From contig JAUXEQ010000075.1 in NCBI GenBank assembly GCA_030620455.1, positions 1 through 7,054 of the forward strand: a stretch of DNA of 7,054 nt. The letters run 5' to 3'. The notes under the pieces are model-generated. The model was not told where the DNA came from, made no database searches, and saw only the letters and a program-made list of their open reading frames with translations. Both the position numbers and the translations under genes were made by a program. Position 1 is the stretch's first letter; every line of letters begins with the position of its first letter. Source of the DNA: a bacterium (GTDB lineage: Bacteria; UBP14; UBA6098; B30-G16). Shown here piece by piece: positions 5,648 through 7,054 of this stretch.

Positions 5648-6533
5648 GGATAAATATCTCAAATTAGCTTTATGGACGATCTTCTTCTCCTTTCTCGGAG
5701 CATTAATCGTAGCACAAATCATAGCTCATACCGGCGGGATGACTGGAAAGTCGTTCATATGGTTGCTTTATTTATATATGATTACTCCAGCTATTTCTTC
5801 AATTTTCGCGAGATTAATTTTCAAGATACCGTTAAATTGGGGTCTGCTAAAATTTGGGGAGACAATTAATTATATATGGGCGTGGATAATTCCTATTTTG
5901 TTAATCGTATTCTCTATTGCACTGACATATATTTTTAGACAAAACTGTCCTGGTCTTGCTAAATTACCCGTATTAGATTTTTCAAGCAATCTCGGAAATT
6001 CGCCACTTACAATTGCACTGAGCCATTTTATAATAAACATAACAATTGGTTTAGTGATAATTTTCCCTGCAACACTTGGCGAGGAATATGGCTGGCGAGG
6101 AACAATCTTTGCATCCATAATGAAGTCTGGTATCAATTTAAAATGGGCGATAGCAATTTCAGGAGCTTTATGGGGCTTATGGTATGCTCCGCTTATTCTT
6201 ATGGGGCTTAACTTTCCTAATCATCCGATTTTAGGGTTATTTGTTTATATAATATTCAGCATCTCGGTTGGTGGAATTTTCGTCTGGATTTACCTAAAAT
6301 CTCAAAGCATTTTCGCTTCGGCGATTGCTCATGGTGTGCTAAACGGTTCTGCACAGGCGGTTATGATAATAATGACACCCAAAAATGAACTTGTAGGGGG
6401 TTCTGTTGGTCTAATAGCATTTATTGTTGCATCTACAATTATGCTAATATTGTGGGTTAAATTTCCACCGAGAATTCCGGAGGATATTTTGCCTATATGC
6501 AATCAGATAGAACAGAACAATGCAATATCGTGA
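5637..6533 (+). CDS. CPBP-family intramembrane metalloprotease (CAAX/Abi) with altered motif 2
   Basis: A 298-aa polytopic membrane protein with about eight hydrophobic segments (near residues 8-31, 40-63, 79-100, 126-147, 168-190, 198-219, 224-246 and 254-275). It belongs to the CPBP family, related to the Rce1 CAAX protease and to bacteriocin self-immunity proteins. Motif 1 is intact as GEEYGWRG (148-155; Glu-149, Glu-150, Arg-154). Motif 3 is intact as SAIAHGVLN (228-236; His-232, Asn-236). Motif 2 reads ALWGLWYAPL (177-186): Tyr-183 stands where the usual FxxxH or WxxxH motif has its His, so one expected catalytic or metal residue appears changed. The ATG lies inside the DUF89 gene (11-bp overlap, different frame) with no good ribosome site, which suggests translational coupling. 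The last 22 residues follow the final membrane segment, and the last 31 bp of the gene overlap the end of the opposing GH3 gene. Whether it is an active protease is uncertain; a non-catalytic or immunity-like role is possible. Confidence 0.88.
   Translation: MTVRDKYLKLALWTIFFSFLGALIVAQIIAHTGGMTGKSFIWLLYLYMITPAISSIFARLIFKIPLNWGLLKFGETINYIWAWIIPILLIVFSIALTYIFRQNCPGLAKLPVLDFSSNLGNSPLTIALSHFIINITIGLVIIFPATLGEEYGWRGTIFASIMKSGINLKWAIAISGALWGLWYAPLILMGLNFPNHPILGLFVYIIFSISVGGIFVWIYLKSQSIFASAIAHGVLNGSAQAVMIIMTPKNELVGGSVGLIAFIVASTIMLILWVKFPPRIPEDILPICNQIEQNNAIS
6503..6533. other. Tail-to-tail overlap of the CPBP and GH3 genes
   Basis: The CPBP stop (TGA, 6531-6533, plus strand) and the GH3 stop (TGA, 6505-6503, minus strand) each lie inside the other gene, so 31 bp code on both strands. 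No hairpin terminator lies between or just beyond the two stops, so the convergent transcripts probably run into each other. Confidence 0.85.
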
Positions 6534-7054
6534 CCAGAATCCAGAGTTTTTTCAATTCTTTCTTCTGGAGAATATTGATTTGCACCAGCCATTAATGCTA
6601 AATCGTCACTGAGTATTTTTCCCTTAAACTTAAGATCATCTCTTAGAATTGCAGTGATCTTTTTGGAATACGTAGCAGGATATTTACTGTCCAAGCTTCT
6701 GGCAAGAAGATGAGTAGTCATTATCAAATCCACACCAGCATCGATTGCTGCCTTGAAAGGAACGAAATGACGGTCAAAGAACTCATGGGAGGAGATGCCA
6801 GAAACGGGTAAACGCAAATGCGGATCTTCATCGACCGACCCTAACCCCGGAAAATGCTTTGCACAAGCCATAAGACCCCCTGCAGATATGCCCTCGATAG
6901 ATGCAACCACTTTTTCAGCCGTTGTTTCTGGATCGGATGAGAAAGTTCTATTTTTAATATATTTGCCAGTTCCTATGTCAGCTACTGGTGCAAGATTTAT
7001 TGTTATTCCGAGTTCTGCAAGAGCTTCCGCAGATAATTTGTATATTTCTCGAAC
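6503..7054 (-). CDS. Glycoside hydrolase family 3 (NagZ-like beta-N-acetylhexosaminidase), 5' end outside the window
   Basis: The frame is open from the right edge to a TGA at 6505-6503, giving 183 visible residues; the N-terminus is missing. It matches the GH3 catalytic barrel: NLAPVADI (20-27 of the visible part), NRTFSSDPE (35-43), the substrate-binding KHFPG (66-70), DPH (77-79) carrying the Asp-His dyad typical of NagZ-type acid/base catalysis, IMTTHLLA (111-118), and LSDDLALMAG (148-157) with the nucleophile most likely Asp-150. NagZ enzymes release N-acetylglucosamine from peptidoglycan fragments during wall recycling; some relatives act on other beta-hexosaminides. KHFPG is followed by LG rather than the commoner HG, a tolerated variant. 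The protein ends at DSGHDIALFCSI, equivalent to the DAGCDMILVCN strand of E. coli NagZ, which continues for some 60-70 more residues, so the C-terminus seems shortened. The GTG at 6910 is an internal valine, not the start. The stop lies inside the CPBP gene. Confidence 0.88.
   Translation of the reverse strand, partial: VREIYKLSAEALAELGITINLAPVADIGTGKYIKNRTFSSDPETTAEKVVASIEGISAGGLMACAKHFPGLGSVDEDPHLRLPVSGISSHEFFDRHFVPFKAAIDAGVDLIMTTHLLARSLDSKYPATYSKKITAILRDDLKFKGKILSDDLALMAGANQYSPEERIEKTLDSGHDIALFCSI

Noticed and set aside
6300..6505. Possible frameshifted continuation of the GH3 gene on the minus strand
   Set aside because: I translated the other two frames just past the stop. They hit stops soon and show no resemblance to the NagZ C-terminal helix, while the plus strand here codes a good CPBP membrane segment.
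1..7054. CRISPR arrays, tRNA or rRNA genes, insertion sequences, prophage or toxin-antitoxin genes
   Set aside because: No regularly spaced repeats, cloverleaf-like sequences, transposase motifs, terminal inverted repeats or toxin-like gene pairs were found on reading both strands.

Overview
This AT-rich window (about 35-37% G+C by eye) comes from a diderm bacterium. The evidence is a lipoprotein with a lipobox and a LolC/LolE-type lipoprotein-release permease, both of which imply an outer membrane. Shine-Dalgarno sites are clear on two leftward genes (AAGGAGG and AGGAG) but weak or absent on the rightward genes. The phylum cannot be read from the sequence. No rRNA, tRNA, CRISPR array, insertion sequence or phage gene was found.

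Left part (1-1651): transcription runs leftward. A 365-aa TPR lipoprotein gene (554-1651) is followed, after a very AT-rich gap of about 495 bp, by the first 19 codons of another leftward gene that leaves the window (1-58). The gap holds one doubtful rightward small ORF (327-485) and no recognisable gene. A 171-bp divergent promoter region (1652-1822) separates the TPR gene from the rightward genes.

Centre (1823-6533): five rightward genes. A short, HD-less Ppx/GppA phosphatase comes first (1823-2749). After 59 bp holding a near-consensus promoter, a compact four-gene run follows: an unrecognised single-pass membrane protein (2809-3546), a LolC/LolE permease (3543-4772), a DUF89/ARMT1-like phosphatase (4778-5647) and a CPBP-family membrane protein (5637-6533). 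The junctions are a 4-bp overlap, a 5-bp gap and an 11-bp overlap, so one transcript with translational coupling is likely. The first gene starts only 10 bp after a TATAAT box and has no Shine-Dalgarno site, which suggests a leaderless or nearly leaderless mRNA. The ATPase partner of the permease (LolD) is not in the window.

Right edge (6503-7054): a leftward glycoside hydrolase family 3 (NagZ-like) gene, with its 5' end outside the window. Its stop lies inside the end of the CPBP gene, giving a 31-bp tail-to-tail overlap. The protein keeps the catalytic residues but ends right after the last expected barrel strand, so it looks C-terminally shortened.

Much of the content fits cell-envelope upkeep: lipoprotein release, a membrane protease-like protein, possible peptidoglycan recycling, and a TPR lipoprotein. 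No clearly new system is proven. The best leads are the unknown membrane protein coupled to the Lol-type permease, the altered CPBP active site (Tyr at the expected motif-2 His), and the shortened, overlapping GH3 gene.
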